From assembly GCF_021699055.1 (NCBI RefSeq), contig NZ_SSXC01000006.1, positions 22,879 to 86,878 of the forward strand: 64,000 nt of DNA, read 5' to 3'. Below are positions 15,674 to 25,500 of the stretch, piece by piece. The stretch is from Blastococcus sp. MG754426. Lineage in GTDB: Bacteria; Actinomycetota; Actinomycetes; Mycobacteriales; Geodermatophilaceae. Both the position numbers and the translations under genes were made by a program. Below the pieces are notes generated by a model. It ran no database searches. It saw only the letters and a program-made list of their open reading frames with translations, and was not told the origin of the DNA. The first letter of the stretch is position 1; the number at the start of each line of letters is the position of its first letter.

Positions 15674-16396
15674 ATGTCCGTGCAGCCGGCATTCTTTGCT
15701 CGCCCTAACGGCGAGCTCCTGCCTCTCGGGGTCGCGCCTCGCCTGGCGAGCTGGAACAGGACGGGGGATCCGGATCGAGTGCGGCTCGAGGCGTTCCTGA
15801 CACATGCGGTGGACGTGCTCACGCCGGCGCTGTCTGACGTGGCGGACCCGCTGGCCCTACGGCTGGATGTAGGCCTTCCCGCTAAGACGCCCTTGCTCGA
15901 CGCCAACGACCTGGACAACTACGTCTTCCCGCTCGCGATGAGACTGATCAACGTCAGCCAGCGCCAAGTGGCCTGTGTGTGGGCAACAAAGCGGCACGCG
16001 ACGACCTCGCTGATCGGCATTGAGCAAGCCGTGCTCCTCGCCGACGCGGACCCGGCTGGCGGGTGGCTCTTCGTCCACACCACCGCCTCCGGCGAGAGCG
16101 GCGTCTATAAGCAGCAGATTCAGGACGCTCTCCTCACGGTGGCCGAGCTTCCGCCGGGTCCGGTGTCTCTGGAACTGAGCTTCACGGTGGGGCCTAGGAG
16201 GAACTGGCCGAACCTTTGGAAAGCCACCATTGATGCCCTCAGCCCGCTCCTAGGACAAGCAGGCTCGGCCAAGCCATGGACCCCCAATGACGGACGCATC
16301 GTGGAGCTTGGCCTGCACCGGCAGGTCGAGCAGGGCCGCGGCCATGATGTGCTCCTGGCCATCGCCGCTAGGCCACACGAGGGAGTGGACCCATGA
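15674..16396 (+). CDS. RusA-like Holliday junction resolvase family protein
   Basis: 240 aa from ATG 15674. Residues about 76-83 read DANDLDNY, similar to the PDxDN acidic motif of RusA. After a long insertion the protein continues NWPNLWKATIDALSPLLG and then PNDGRIVELGLHRQVE (about residue 205), resembling the conserved lysine-helix and DDxxVxEL parts of RusA resolvases. Their spacing is larger than in classical RusA (about 120 aa in length), so this would be a divergent, extended member. A role in processing branched DNA is plausible. It sits alone between two repeat copies, with no obvious operon partner. Confidence 0.45.
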   Translation: MSVQPAFFARPNGELLPLGVAPRLASWNRTGDPDRVRLEAFLTHAVDVLTPALSDVADPLALRLDVGLPAKTPLLDANDLDNYVFPLAMRLINVSQRQVACVWATKRHATTSLIGIEQAVLLADADPAGGWLFVHTTASGESGVYKQQIQDALLTVAELPPGPVSLELSFTVGPRRNWPNLWKATIDALSPLLGQAGSAKPWTPNDGRIVELGLHRQVEQGRGHDVLLAIAARPHEGVDP

Positions 16397-16416
16397 CACG
16401 GCGCCATAGTCGGTGA

Positions 16417-16446
16417 CTGTCCCTAAATGGGCCGCTCAGGGACACC
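16417..16446 (+). repeat. Dispersed repeat, variant copy right of RusA-like gene
   Basis: TGTCCCTAAATGGGCCGCTC then AGGGACACC; TGTCCC and GGGACA are inverted at the ends. It starts 21 bp after the RusA-like stop. The 350 bp from here to 16796 contain no convincing gene. Confidence 0.5.
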
Positions 16447-16796
16447 GGCGGCCTAGCTGACTCCCGCGGCGGCTTGCGGCGTAGCCGTCGTCTCCTCTCG
16501 TAAGGGCGACGATCTAACTGCAGGAACGCAGACCTCCGGGTGCCTTGCGCGCTTCTAGCCCCTCGACGACCTAGGTTTGCAGTGACGGTCAGGACGAGCA
16601 GGAGGAGCGGCTGGTGCGGGGCGCAGGCACACGGCTTCAACGGCAGGCAGTGCTGCCCCCGGACGCAGGAGGCCCTACCCCAGGACAGACGCTCTCTTGC
16701 CGGTCAGCGCCGGTCGAGATAGTGCTCCCCGAGGCCAGGGCCCTCGCTATCGCGAGCAAGGTCAGCGAGGGTCGTCCTGCAGGAGCCGGACCCGCA

Positions 16797-17468
16797 GTGA
16801 AGGCGCTACGGACGACGCATGTGCCGACGCTGATCGTGGAGGAGCAAGTCGTGAAGTCCCGGCAACGCGTCAAGGTCTACGGCGAGGTCTTCACGCAGCG
16901 GCAGATGGTCAACACGATGCTCGAGTTGGTCCACGAGGAGCTGGAGACGGGCCCCGACTTCGTCGACAAGACCTTCCTTGAGCCTGCGGCGGGCGACGGC
17001 AACTTCCTCGTCGCGATCCTGGGCCGCAAGCTCCGAGCGATCGAGAAGCGGTGTGGGCCGGAGTCCTGGCTCGACGAGTCGCTGTTCGCCCTGGCCTCGA
17101 TCTACGGGATCGAGCTGCTGGAGGACAACCATCGGGACGCCAAGGCGGCGATGTTCGCCGAGTTCCTGCGGTTCCATTCCAGCCACGGCGTTGCTTGCGG
17201 TTCGGGCACCAGGGCCGGGCGGGCCGCCGCCTTCCTGATCGACACGAACATCGTCTGCGGCGACACCCTCAAGGGTCTGGACTCGCACGGCGAGGAGATC
17301 CAGTTCTCCTGGTGGCACAGGATCGCGGACATGCCCGGCATGGTCCAGCGGGAGCCCTTCGCACTCGCGTCGCTGCGCGGCGACGGCATGCTCGACTTCA
17401 CCGACTACGGAACGTACGCGGTGAGCCGGATCGACCGTGTCCACGAGAAGGCCAAGGCCAGTGGCTAG
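16797..17468 (+). CDS. N6-adenine methyltransferase-like subunit (SAM-binding part)
   Basis: About 223 aa from GTG 16797. GTG 16851, with GGAGGAG 6 bp upstream, is a shorter alternative start. It contains VKSRQRVKVYGEVFTQRQMV, a typical lead-in for N6-adenine methyltransferases. Motif I follows as FLEPAAGDGNFLVAIL, and IYGIELLEDNHRDA is motif II-like. No NPPY catalytic motif is present before the stop, so it cannot be a complete methyltransferase alone. It overlaps the helicase gene by 8 bp and forms the first gene of a three-gene restriction-modification operon. Confidence 0.75.
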   Translation: MKALRTTHVPTLIVEEQVVKSRQRVKVYGEVFTQRQMVNTMLELVHEELETGPDFVDKTFLEPAAGDGNFLVAILGRKLRAIEKRCGPESWLDESLFALASIYGIELLEDNHRDAKAAMFAEFLRFHSSHGVACGSGTRAGRAAAFLIDTNIVCGDTLKGLDSHGEEIQFSWWHRIADMPGMVQREPFALASLRGDGMLDFTDYGTYAVSRIDRVHEKAKASG

Positions 17469-20400
17469 CCCGAAGATCAGGACCTTCCGCGAGGTGGTGC
17501 CCCTCATCTACTCGTGGAGGACTCCTGACGTCCCCAAGTACTCGGGCTGGGAGAAGATCGGCTACACCGAGCAGGACAGCGCCGACGCCCGCATCGCCCA
17601 GCAGGCGAGCCAGATGTCGGTCGAGAAGCAGAAGGTCTGGTCTCGCCGTGCCTTGTTCACCACCGAGGCCGGAGGGCGGTTCACAGACACGGACTTCCAC
17701 GCCTTCCTGAAGCAGCAGGGCGTGGTCCGAGAGACCGCTCCCAAGCGGACCGAATGGCACCGCTTCGCCGGCGCTCCTCGGACGTCGCTCGACTACTTGA
17801 ACGACTTCGCAGGGCAGGACTTCGGCGACCTCCAGGCCGGCGGCGAAGACGACTACGTCCTCAGGCCGGAGCAGCGTGCCGCCGTGGACCAGGCCGTCGC
17901 GGCCTTCTCCGCAGGATCGGCGGAGGCACTGTGGAACGCGAAGCCCAGGTTCGGCAAGACGCTCACGGCCTACCACCTCATGCGGGAACTGGACGTCAAG
18001 ACGGTCCTCATCGTCACCAACCGCCCCGCCATCGCGAACAGCTGGTACGACGACTTCACGCGCTTCATCGGCCACCAGACGACCTTCAAGTTCGTCTCCG
18101 AGTCCCCCTCGCTCGACGACCGTTCGCCCATGTCCCGCGAGCAGTGGCGCCATTTCTGCGCCGACCGTGCGGACGCCCGCGTCGTCGAGTTCGTCTCCCT
18201 CCAGGACCTCAAGGGGTCGCAGTACTTCGGCGGGTACTACCCCAAGCTCAAGCACATCGCCGACCTCCATTGGGACCTCCTCGTCGTCGACGAGGCCCAC
18301 GAAGGCGTCGACACGACCAAGACCGACATCGCGTTCGACCAGATCAAGCGCAGCCGGACCCTGCACCTGTCGGGCACGCCGTTCAAGGCGCTCGCGTCAG
18401 GAAGGTTCGCCTCCGGCGAGATCTTCAACTGGACGTACGAGGACGAGCAGACCGCCCGCCGTGAGTGGGTTGGCGACGGCCAAGACAACCCCTACGCCGC
18501 ACTGCCGACGCTCAATCTGCTGACCTACCAGCTCTCCCGCATGATCACCGACCGCCTGGACGAAGGGGTGGCGATCGAGGGGGACGAAGCGAACGTGGAC
18601 TACACGTTCGACCTCAACGAGTTCTTCAGCACCAAGGACAACGGCTACTTCGAGTACGAAGCCGACGTCATCAAGTTCCTCGACCGCCTCGCGACGAACG
18701 AGAAGTACCCGTTCTCGACCCCAGAGCTCCGGGACGAGGTCCGGCACTCCTTCTGGCTGCTCAACCGCGTCGCCTCAGCGAGGGCGCTGGAGCGCCTCCT
18801 CAAGGCGCACGAGGTCTTCAAGGACTACACCGTCGTCCTGGCCGCAGGCGACGGGCGCTCCGACGAGTCCGACCCTGCTGCCATCGGAAAGTCGTTGGGC
18901 AGGGTGCGGAAGGCCATTGCCGACGCCGAGGCCGTCGGCGGAAAGACCATCACCCTGTCCGTGGGCCAGCTCACGACAGGCGTCACGGTCCCGGAGTGGA
19001 CAGCGGTGATCATGCTGTCCAACCTCACGTCGCCGGCCCAGTACATGCAGGCCGCCTTCCGCGCGCAGAACGCCTGCACCTTCGAGCGCGGCGGAACGGT
19101 CTTCCAGAAGCAGAACGCCTACATCTTCGACTTCGCGCCCGAACGAACTCTGACGATGTTCGACGCCTTCGCCAACAACCTCAGCCCGAACCCCTCGGGA
19201 GACCCCGGGGTGCGGCAGGAGAACATCCGCAGGCTGCTGAACTTCTTCCCGGTCCTCGGTGAGGACTCCGAGGGGCGGATGATCGAACTTGATGCGGGGC
19301 AGGTGCTCGCGTTCCCGCAGGTCTTCAAGGCCCGTGAGGTCGTTCGCCGCGGCTTCCTGTCGAACCTTCTGTTCGCCAACGTCGCCGGCATCTTCCGCTA
19401 CTCGGAGCACCTCAAGGAGATCCTTGAGAAGCTGCCCGCCGCGAAGGGGAACCGGGCCACCGCCGGGCAGACGATCGACCTGCCCGAGCCACCGCCCACG
19501 ACCGACCGAGACGGCAACGTGCTGGTCGACGTGGAGACCGTCATCAACCCCAAGGTGGCAGAGTTCGGCAAGCCCGTCTGGCGCATCGAGGACATCCCAA
19601 CAGCTGACTTCGACGCCCCGGCGACCAAACTGGCGGCGGACATCGCCAAAGTCGTGACCGAGCACGCTCGGGAGAAGCGCGACGAGCTCAAGGACGCGTA
19701 CGGACTGACCGCCGGGCAGGTCGAACGGGACGAGAGGCGCACCGAACAGGCAGTGAAGGCGAAGGTCGAGCGTGCGCTTGCCGAGCAGGCCATCGCGAAG
19801 AAGCACCTGGCTGACGAACTAGCCGAGGCCGCGACCGAGGCCGAGGCGGCGGCCGTCGCGGCCAAGCGGGAAGAGCAGAAGCAGGCTTTCCAGAAGGACA
19901 TCATCGCCATCGTCACCGCAACGATGGACGAAGTCGTCCCTGAGGTGGTCACGCGCGAAGAGACGAAGAAGGAGCAGAAGCTCGCGAACCAGACGATGGA
20001 CGACTGCCGCTCCCACCTCCGCGGCTTCGCGCGGACCATCCCGATGTTCCTCATGGCGTACGGCGATCGAGGCATGCGCCTCGCCAACTTCGACGACTAC
20101 ACGCCCGACGACGTCTTCCAGGAGATCACCGGTATCTCGGAGGAAGAGTTCCGCCTCCTCCGCGACGGACAGGACGTCGTCGAGGAAAACGGAACGACGA
20201 CCAGGATCCCCGGCCTCTTCGACGAGGCGGTCTTCGACCAGTCCGTCCAGGAGTTCCTGGACAAGAAGGAAGCGCTCGCCGACTACTTCGACGAGGAGCA
20301 GGTCGAGGACATCTTCGCGTACATCCCGCAGCAGAAGACCTCCCTTGTCTTCACGCCGCAGGCCGTCGTGAAGATGATGGTCGACTCGCTTGAGGCCGAG

Positions 20401-20739
20401 AACCCAGGCATCTTCAGTGACCCGGACAAGAAGTTCGCTGACCTGTTCTCCACCGCTGGCCTGTTCCTGATGGAGCTTGTGCGGCGGCTGGACACCGGCC
20501 TGGCCGCCAAGTTCCCGGACCAGGACGTGCGGCTACGGCACATTCTGACTTCACAGATCTTCGAGATGAGCCACAACGAGATCCTCCACGACATCACCAT
20601 TGAAGCGGTCTCCGGTGGCAACGCCGAACGCAGGCAATGGGTGAAGGAGTCTGGGCACTTCCGAGTCGGCAACCTCGCGCGGATGAGCCCAGCGGACCGG
20701 CAGAAGATGATCGGCGACATGCTGAGCGGAGATCGCTGA
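17461..20739 (+). CDS. GIY-YIG-like/DEAD-DEAH helicase restriction protein with degenerate methyltransferase tail
   Basis: About 1,092 aa from GTG 17461, overlapping the upstream methyltransferase gene. The N-terminus (about residues 10-85) has PLIYSWRTPDVPKYSGWEKI and a following GYTEQ, like T5orf172/GIY-YIG nuclease domains. A superfamily 2 helicase follows: YVLRPEQRAAVDQAV, Walker A-like KPRFGKTLTAYH, DEAH box LLVVDEAHEG, and HLSGTPFKAL. A long Ala/Glu/Lys-rich coiled coil lies at about 740-830. The last 150 residues resemble the start of an N6-methyltransferase (SLVFTPQAVVKMMVDSL, then a degenerate motif I FADLFSTAGLFLMEL). The catalytic NPPY is on the next gene. This looks like an ATP-dependent restriction subunit of a type II/ISP-like system. 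Confidence 0.8.
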   Translation: MASPKIRTFREVVPLIYSWRTPDVPKYSGWEKIGYTEQDSADARIAQQASQMSVEKQKVWSRRALFTTEAGGRFTDTDFHAFLKQQGVVRETAPKRTEWHRFAGAPRTSLDYLNDFAGQDFGDLQAGGEDDYVLRPEQRAAVDQAVAAFSAGSAEALWNAKPRFGKTLTAYHLMRELDVKTVLIVTNRPAIANSWYDDFTRFIGHQTTFKFVSESPSLDDRSPMSREQWRHFCADRADARVVEFVSLQDLKGSQYFGGYYPKLKHIADLHWDLLVVDEAHEGVDTTKTDIAFDQIKRSRTLHLSGTPFKALASGRFASGEIFNWTYEDEQTARREWVGDGQDNPYAALPTLNLLTYQLSRMITDRLDEGVAIEGDEANVDYTFDLNEFFSTKDNGYFEYEADVIKFLDRLATNEKYPFSTPELRDEVRHSFWLLNRVASARALERLLKAHEVFKDYTVVLAAGDGRSDESDPAAIGKSLGRVRKAIADAEAVGGKTITLSVGQLTTGVTVPEWTAVIMLSNLTSPAQYMQAAFRAQNACTFERGGTVFQKQNAYIFDFAPERTLTMFDAFANNLSPNPSGDPGVRQENIRRLLNFFPVLGEDSEGRMIELDAGQVLAFPQVFKAREVVRRGFLSNLLFANVAGIFRYSEHLKEILEKLPAAKGNRATAGQTIDLPEPPPTTDRDGNVLVDVETVINPKVAEFGKPVWRIEDIPTADFDAPATKLAADIAKVVTEHAREKRDELKDAYGLTAGQVERDERRTEQAVKAKVERALAEQAIAKKHLADELAEAATEAEAAAVAAKREEQKQAFQKDIIAIVTATMDEVVPEVVTREETKKEQKLANQTMDDCRSHLRGFARTIPMFLMAYGDRGMRLANFDDYTPDDVFQEITGISEEEFRLLRDGQDVVEENGTTTRIPGLFDEAVFDQSVQEFLDKKEALADYFDEEQVEDIFAYIPQQKTSLVFTPQAVVKMMVDSLEAENPGIFSDPDKKFADLFSTAGLFLMELVRRLDTGLAAKFPDQDVRLRHILTSQIFEMSHNEILHDITIEAVSGGNAERRQWVKESGHFRVGNLARMSPADRQKMIGDMLSGDR

Positions 20740-20740
20740 C

Positions 20741-21796
20741 ATGAGCAAGAAGTTCGACGTCGTCATCGGCAACCCGCCGTACCAGGAAGAGGCCCAGGGC
20801 GGGGGCACACGCGACACCCCGATCTATCACCTGTTCATGGATGCCGCGTACGAGGTCGGCAGCAAGGTCGTGCTCATCACGCCCGCGCGCTTCTTGTTCA
20901 ACGCAGGCTTCACGCCCAAGGCGTGGAACGAGAAGATGTTGGCCGACGAGCATCTGAGCGTCGCTCACTATGAGCCTGACTCAAATCGTCTGTTCCCAGG
21001 GCTCTCGGACCCCATCAAGGCCGGCATCGCTGTTACGTACCGCGATTCGGAGCGCAAGCTCGGCCCCATCGGGTTCTTCACCGGACATCCCGAGCTCAAC
21101 GCGATCCTGCACAAGGTCCAGGAGTCGGGATCCGCCTTCATCGACACCCTCGGCATCACGAGCTCACGCTCATACCGCTACACAGCCAAGCTGTACGAGG
21201 ACCACCAACAGGCACTTGCCCTGCGCCCTGAGGGCAACCAGGCCCTGGTCAACACCAACGCTTTCGAGATGTTCTCGTTCCTCTTCCACGCGGAGAAGCC
21301 CAGCGATGGCAACGAGTACGTGCAGCTCCTCGGAGTGATTAGGAACAGGCGCGCGGCCCGCTGGATCCGCAGCGACTACATCACCGGCCCCGCCAGCTTC
21401 GACAGGTACAAGGTCTCGGTCCCAGCTGCGAACGGGTCGGGCTCGACAACTGACTTCTTCGGCGTCGCGTTGAACAACCCCACGGTCGTTGGGCCAGGTG
21501 TCGGGGTCACGCAGACCTTCATCACCATCGGCTCGTTCGACGCCGAAGCCGAGGCGCAGGCGTGCATGAAGTACCTCAAGTCCAAGTTCGCGAGAACGAT
21601 GCTCGGCGTCCTGAAGGTCACCCAGCACAACCCGCGAAGCACCTGGAAGTTCGTTCCGGCGCAGGACTTCACCAAGTCCTCGGACATCGACTGGTCGAAG
21701 TCGATCGCCGAGATCGACCAGCAGCTGTACGCCAAATACGGCCTTGACTCCGAGGAGATCGCCTTCATCGAGGCCAAGGTCACGCCGCAGGAGTGA
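20741..21796 (+). CDS. Eco57I-like N6-adenine methyltransferase subunit (NPPY part)
   Basis: 351 aa from ATG 20741, one base after the helicase stop. It begins MSKKFDVVIGNPPYQEE, the catalytic motif IV of N6-adenine methyltransferases, and continues as an Eco57I-type catalytic half. The C-terminal two-thirds include YKVSVPAANGSGS and VTQTFITIGSFD, consistent with a target-recognition region. It completes the methyltransferase begun in the helicase C-terminus, and perhaps the motif I subunit two genes upstream. The three genes together would methylate and restrict at one site. Target sequence unknown. Confidence 0.78.
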   Translation: MSKKFDVVIGNPPYQEEAQGGGTRDTPIYHLFMDAAYEVGSKVVLITPARFLFNAGFTPKAWNEKMLADEHLSVAHYEPDSNRLFPGLSDPIKAGIAVTYRDSERKLGPIGFFTGHPELNAILHKVQESGSAFIDTLGITSSRSYRYTAKLYEDHQQALALRPEGNQALVNTNAFEMFSFLFHAEKPSDGNEYVQLLGVIRNRRAARWIRSDYITGPASFDRYKVSVPAANGSGSTTDFFGVALNNPTVVGPGVGVTQTFITIGSFDAEAEAQACMKYLKSKFARTMLGVLKVTQHNPRSTWKFVPAQDFTKSSDIDWSKSIAEIDQQLYAKYGLDSEEIAFIEAKVTPQE

Positions 21797-21883
21797 AGGC
21801 GAACAGGCAGCCTGCTGCGGCTTCGGCTCCCGGTAGAGCCCACACGTTCGAACCAGCCCGGGCAGCAGTGGCCGGAGGTCTGC

Positions 21884-22012
21884 GAGATCACGCTTCGCGT
21901 GTTCGCTGACAATGTGGCGGACCACTACCACCGCCGCAGGCGCCAAGACGCCCTCGGCCGCATGACCCCCATCGAGTTCGAGACACTGACCCAGGCCGCT
22001 CACGCGGCCTGA
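21884..22012 (+). pseudogene. C-terminal remnant of an IS3-family transposase
   Basis: In-frame stretch EITLRVFADNVADHYHRRRR, then QDALGRMTPIEFETL, ending at TGA 22010-22012. This is the usual C-terminus of IS3-group DDE transposases (YNRRRRHSALGxLSPxEFE pattern). No start or catalytic part remains. It marks a past insertion at the end of the defence cluster. Confidence 0.6.
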
Positions 22013-22171
22013 CCGCCCCTACCGAACAGAGGCAACTGAAGTCCGGGCAGTCCCCATCGCTTGCCTACCGGCCGGTCGGGGTGGGCGGAAGTCCCATGTG
22101 GAGACAACGTGCGCCAACGCTCACTTCTGGGGCGAGAAACTGACTCTCTACGCACATGGTTTCGGAAGCGC

Positions 22172-22200
22172 GTGTCCCATAGGCCGCCTTCAGAGACACC
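22172..22200 (+). repeat. Dispersed 29-bp repeat, copy in opposite orientation
   Basis: GTGTCCCATAGGCCGCCTTC followed by AGAGACACC, the inverse of the copies at 13211 and 14334. It lies 160 bp after the transposase remnant and 346 bp before the relaxase gene. The rest of 22013-22545 contains no convincing gene apart from the operator-like site at 22493. Confidence 0.6.
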
Positions 22201-22492
22201 GCGCCCGTCATGCCGCACTCGCCACCACGCCTGATTCCGCGGTGTCTCATCGCGCGCGAACTGGCCGCCTCCCGAAGCTGGAGAACTGCAAGATCACGAG
22301 CCGACACACGTCTTGCATTTCGGCGGGCTGCTCGCCGGCAGTCTGCGGGCGAGGGGCAGAGGAAGGCGCCACCCCCGGTGGTGGCCTGCGGTCCGTGAGC
22401 GAAGTCTTGGTCGTCGCGCACAGAGATCCGTGTCAACTCCCCGACTCGGACAACGTCGAGGCCCTGGCCGGCGCTTCCGGGCCCCGGGGGCT

Positions 22493-22510
22493 ACTGGAGA
22501 AGTACGGCAG
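22493..22510 (+). promoter_or_regulatory. Operator-like tandem ACTGGAG site upstream of relaxase
   Basis: ACTGGAGAAGTACGGCAG: the first half ACTGGAG is exact. The second, ACGGCAG, starts 11 bp later with two mismatches. It lies 36-53 bp before the relaxase GTG, in the gene's direction. Same motif and period as the sites at 42923, 43024, 55199 and 55947. Confidence 0.5.
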
Positions 22511-22545
22511 TCCTAGTGGAGACCGCCTTCCTACGGTCCGCAGGC

Positions 22546-25500
22546 GTGATGACGCTGCACAAGCTGACCGCCGGGGACGGTTACACCTATCTCACGCGAC
22601 AGGTGGCGGCGTTCGATGCCACGGAGCGGGGTCACGTCGGGCTGGGCGACTACTACTCGCAGCGCGGCGAGTCCCCGGGGAGGTGGGCTGGCAATGGCCT
22701 GCCCGGGCTCAGCGGAGTCATCGCCGGCCAGTTCGTCGGCGAAGACCAGATGAAGTCGCTCTTCGGTGAGGGTCGACATCCCGACGCCGACCGGCTCGAG
22801 CAGGACGCCTTGGCCGGCGGACGGACGCCGGCGGAAGCACATGCCGCAGGATCTCTCGGGCGAGCCTTCTTCGTCTTCAGTGCTCGAGCCGACGGCTTCC
22901 GGGCGCGGTGCGCCCAGGGGTACGCCGCCTTCAACGCTGCCCGCGGACAGCCCGCCACTACCCCGGTTCCGCACGATGACCGCGCGCAGATCCGCAGCGA
23001 CCTGGCCCGGACCATGTTCACCGAGGCCTACGGCCGCGCTTGGCGCGATGCACGTGAGTTGTCGGGGTTCATCGCCCGAGTCTCGCGGCCGGCGACGACA
23101 GCGGTGGCCGGCTACGACCTGACCTTCTCCCCGGTCAAGTCGGTCTCGGCGTTGTGGGCGTTGGCGCCGCGGGAGGTGGCCGAGCAGATCGAGGCCGCCC
23201 ATGCCACCGCGGTCGCCGACGCCCTGGCCTGGCTGGAGGACAGCGCCTGCTTCACCCGGCTCGGCACCGACGGGGTGCGGCAAGTCGAGACCACCGGGCT
23301 GATCGCCGCGGTGTTCACGCACCGCGACTCCCGCGCCGGTGACCCGGACCTGCACAGCCACGTGGCCGTGAGCAACAAGGTGCAGACCCGCGACGGGCGC
23401 TGGCGGGCGCTGGACGGGCGGGTGCTGCACAAGGCCGCTGTCGCCGCCTCCGAGCGCTACGACACCCGGCTGCAGGCGCACCTGGTCACCCGCCTGGGGA
23501 TTCGATTCACCGACCGTCCCGGCATCACAACGGGCCGGCGGACGGTGCGGGAGATCGTCGGCATGGACCAACGCCTGCTGAGCGCGTGGTCGTCGCGGCG
23601 TCGGGACATCGACGCCCGGCGAGGCGTGTTGGCGGGCGAGTTCCAGCGCCACCACGGCCGGGCGCCCACGGCGGTGGAAGCGATCGGGCTGGCACAGCAG
23701 GCGACCCTGGAAACGCGCGGCCCCAAGCACGAGCCACGCTCTATCGGTGAGCAGCGGGCAACCTGGCGCCGAGAAGCCCTCGCCATCCTCGGCAGCCCGA
23801 ATCGCGTCGACCGGATGCTGGGCCGGGTGCTGGGCGCGCGAGGGTCCCCGCGCCCGGGGGTAACCGAGGCCTGGGTCCAGTCGGCCGCCTCCCGGGTGCT
23901 GGACACCATCTCGGCTGGGCGGGCTACCTGGCAGATGTGGCACGTGTGCGCCGAGGTGGAGCGGGTAGTGCGGGCCGCCGCCCTGCCTCCCGCTGAGGTG
24001 GACGTCGCGGTCACCCGGGTCACCGAGGAGGCGCTGTCCCCCGGCCTGTCCGTTCCCCTCGGTGAACGCGACCCGGTGGTCGAGCCGCCGGAGCTGCGCC
24101 GCTCGGACGGGGCCAGCGTCTATACCGTCGCCGGATCCCGGCTCTACACCAGCCGGGCGGTGCTTGACGCCGAGGCGCTGCTGCTGGCGGCCGCGGGGCG
24201 CGGTGAGGGACGCCGCGCCGATCCGGCCACGGTGGAGCTGGCGCTGCTTGAGTCGACGGCCAACGGCGCGGAGCTCAATCCCGGCCAGGCGCAGCTGGTC
24301 CGTGAGCTGGCCTGCAGCGGTGCCCGAATGCAGCTGGCCCTCGCCCCGGCCGGCGCTGGTAAGACGACCGCGCTGGCCACCCTGGCCCGCACCTGGACCG
24401 CCGACGGCGGGACGGTGCTCGGGTTAGCGCCCTCCGCCGTGGCCACCGCCGGGCTGCGGGCTTGTCTTGGTGCACCTTGCGAGACGCTTACCAAGCTCGT
24501 CTGGTGCCTCGAGGCCGGACAAGCACCCGACTGGGTGGCCGGCATCGGGCCGACGACGCTGGTGGTCCTCGACGAAGCCGGCATGGCCGGCACTGTCGAG
24601 CTGGCCCGCGCGGCCGAGTACGTCTTGGGGCGGGGCGGATCGGTGCGCCTGGTCGGCGATCACCAGCAGCTGACCTCGGTTGCCGCCGGCGGCCTGCTGG
24701 CCGAGATCGCCGCCACCCATGGCGCGGTCACCCTCACCCAGTTGGTGCGCTTCGATGACCCGGCGGAGGCCGCGGCGACCGTCGCCGTCCGGGAGGGCGA
24801 CACCCTCGGGCTGGGCTTCTATCTCGACTCCGGCCGGGTCCACGTCGGGGACCGGTCCACCTGCGCCGAGCAGGCCTACGCCGCCTGGGCCGCCGACCGC
24901 GACCGCGGTGTGGACGCGCTGCTGCTGGCCGCGACCCGGGAGCTGGTCGCGCAGCTGAACCAGCGGGCGCGGGCTGACCGGCTGACCCGCGCCGCCTCCT
25001 CGCCGGGTGCGGAGGTCGAGCTGGCAGACGGCACCCGGGTCGGCGCTGGGGACCCCATCATCACCCGCACCAACAACCGGCATTTGCCGATCACTGCCAC
25101 CGAGTGGGTGAAGAACGGTGACCGGTTCGCCGTCCGGGCCGTCGGCGGCGACGGCTCCCTCGACGTCGTGCACACGGACACCGGACGGCGGATCAGCCTG
25201 CCGGCGGGCTACGTCGCCGAGCACGTGCAGCTCGGCTACGCGACTACGGTGCACGGCGCCCAGGGCGTCACCGCCGAGGTCTGCCACACCGTTCTCGGCG
25301 GCACCGAGTCCCGGCAGCTGCTCTATGTGGCGCTGTCCCGGGGGCGCGCCGCGAACCACCTATACCTGGCCACCATCGGCGACGGTGATCCGCACAGCAT
25401 CGTCACCCCCGCCGCCGTGTCCCCGCCCACGGCCACCGACCTGCTGGTCGGCATGCTCGCCCGCGACGGCGCCCAGACCTCCGCGGCCGGCGCCCGCCGG

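Noticed and set aside
13211..16446. Integron attC sites
   Set aside because: The repeats lack the GTTRRRY/RYYYAAC core sites and the imperfect long hairpin of attC.
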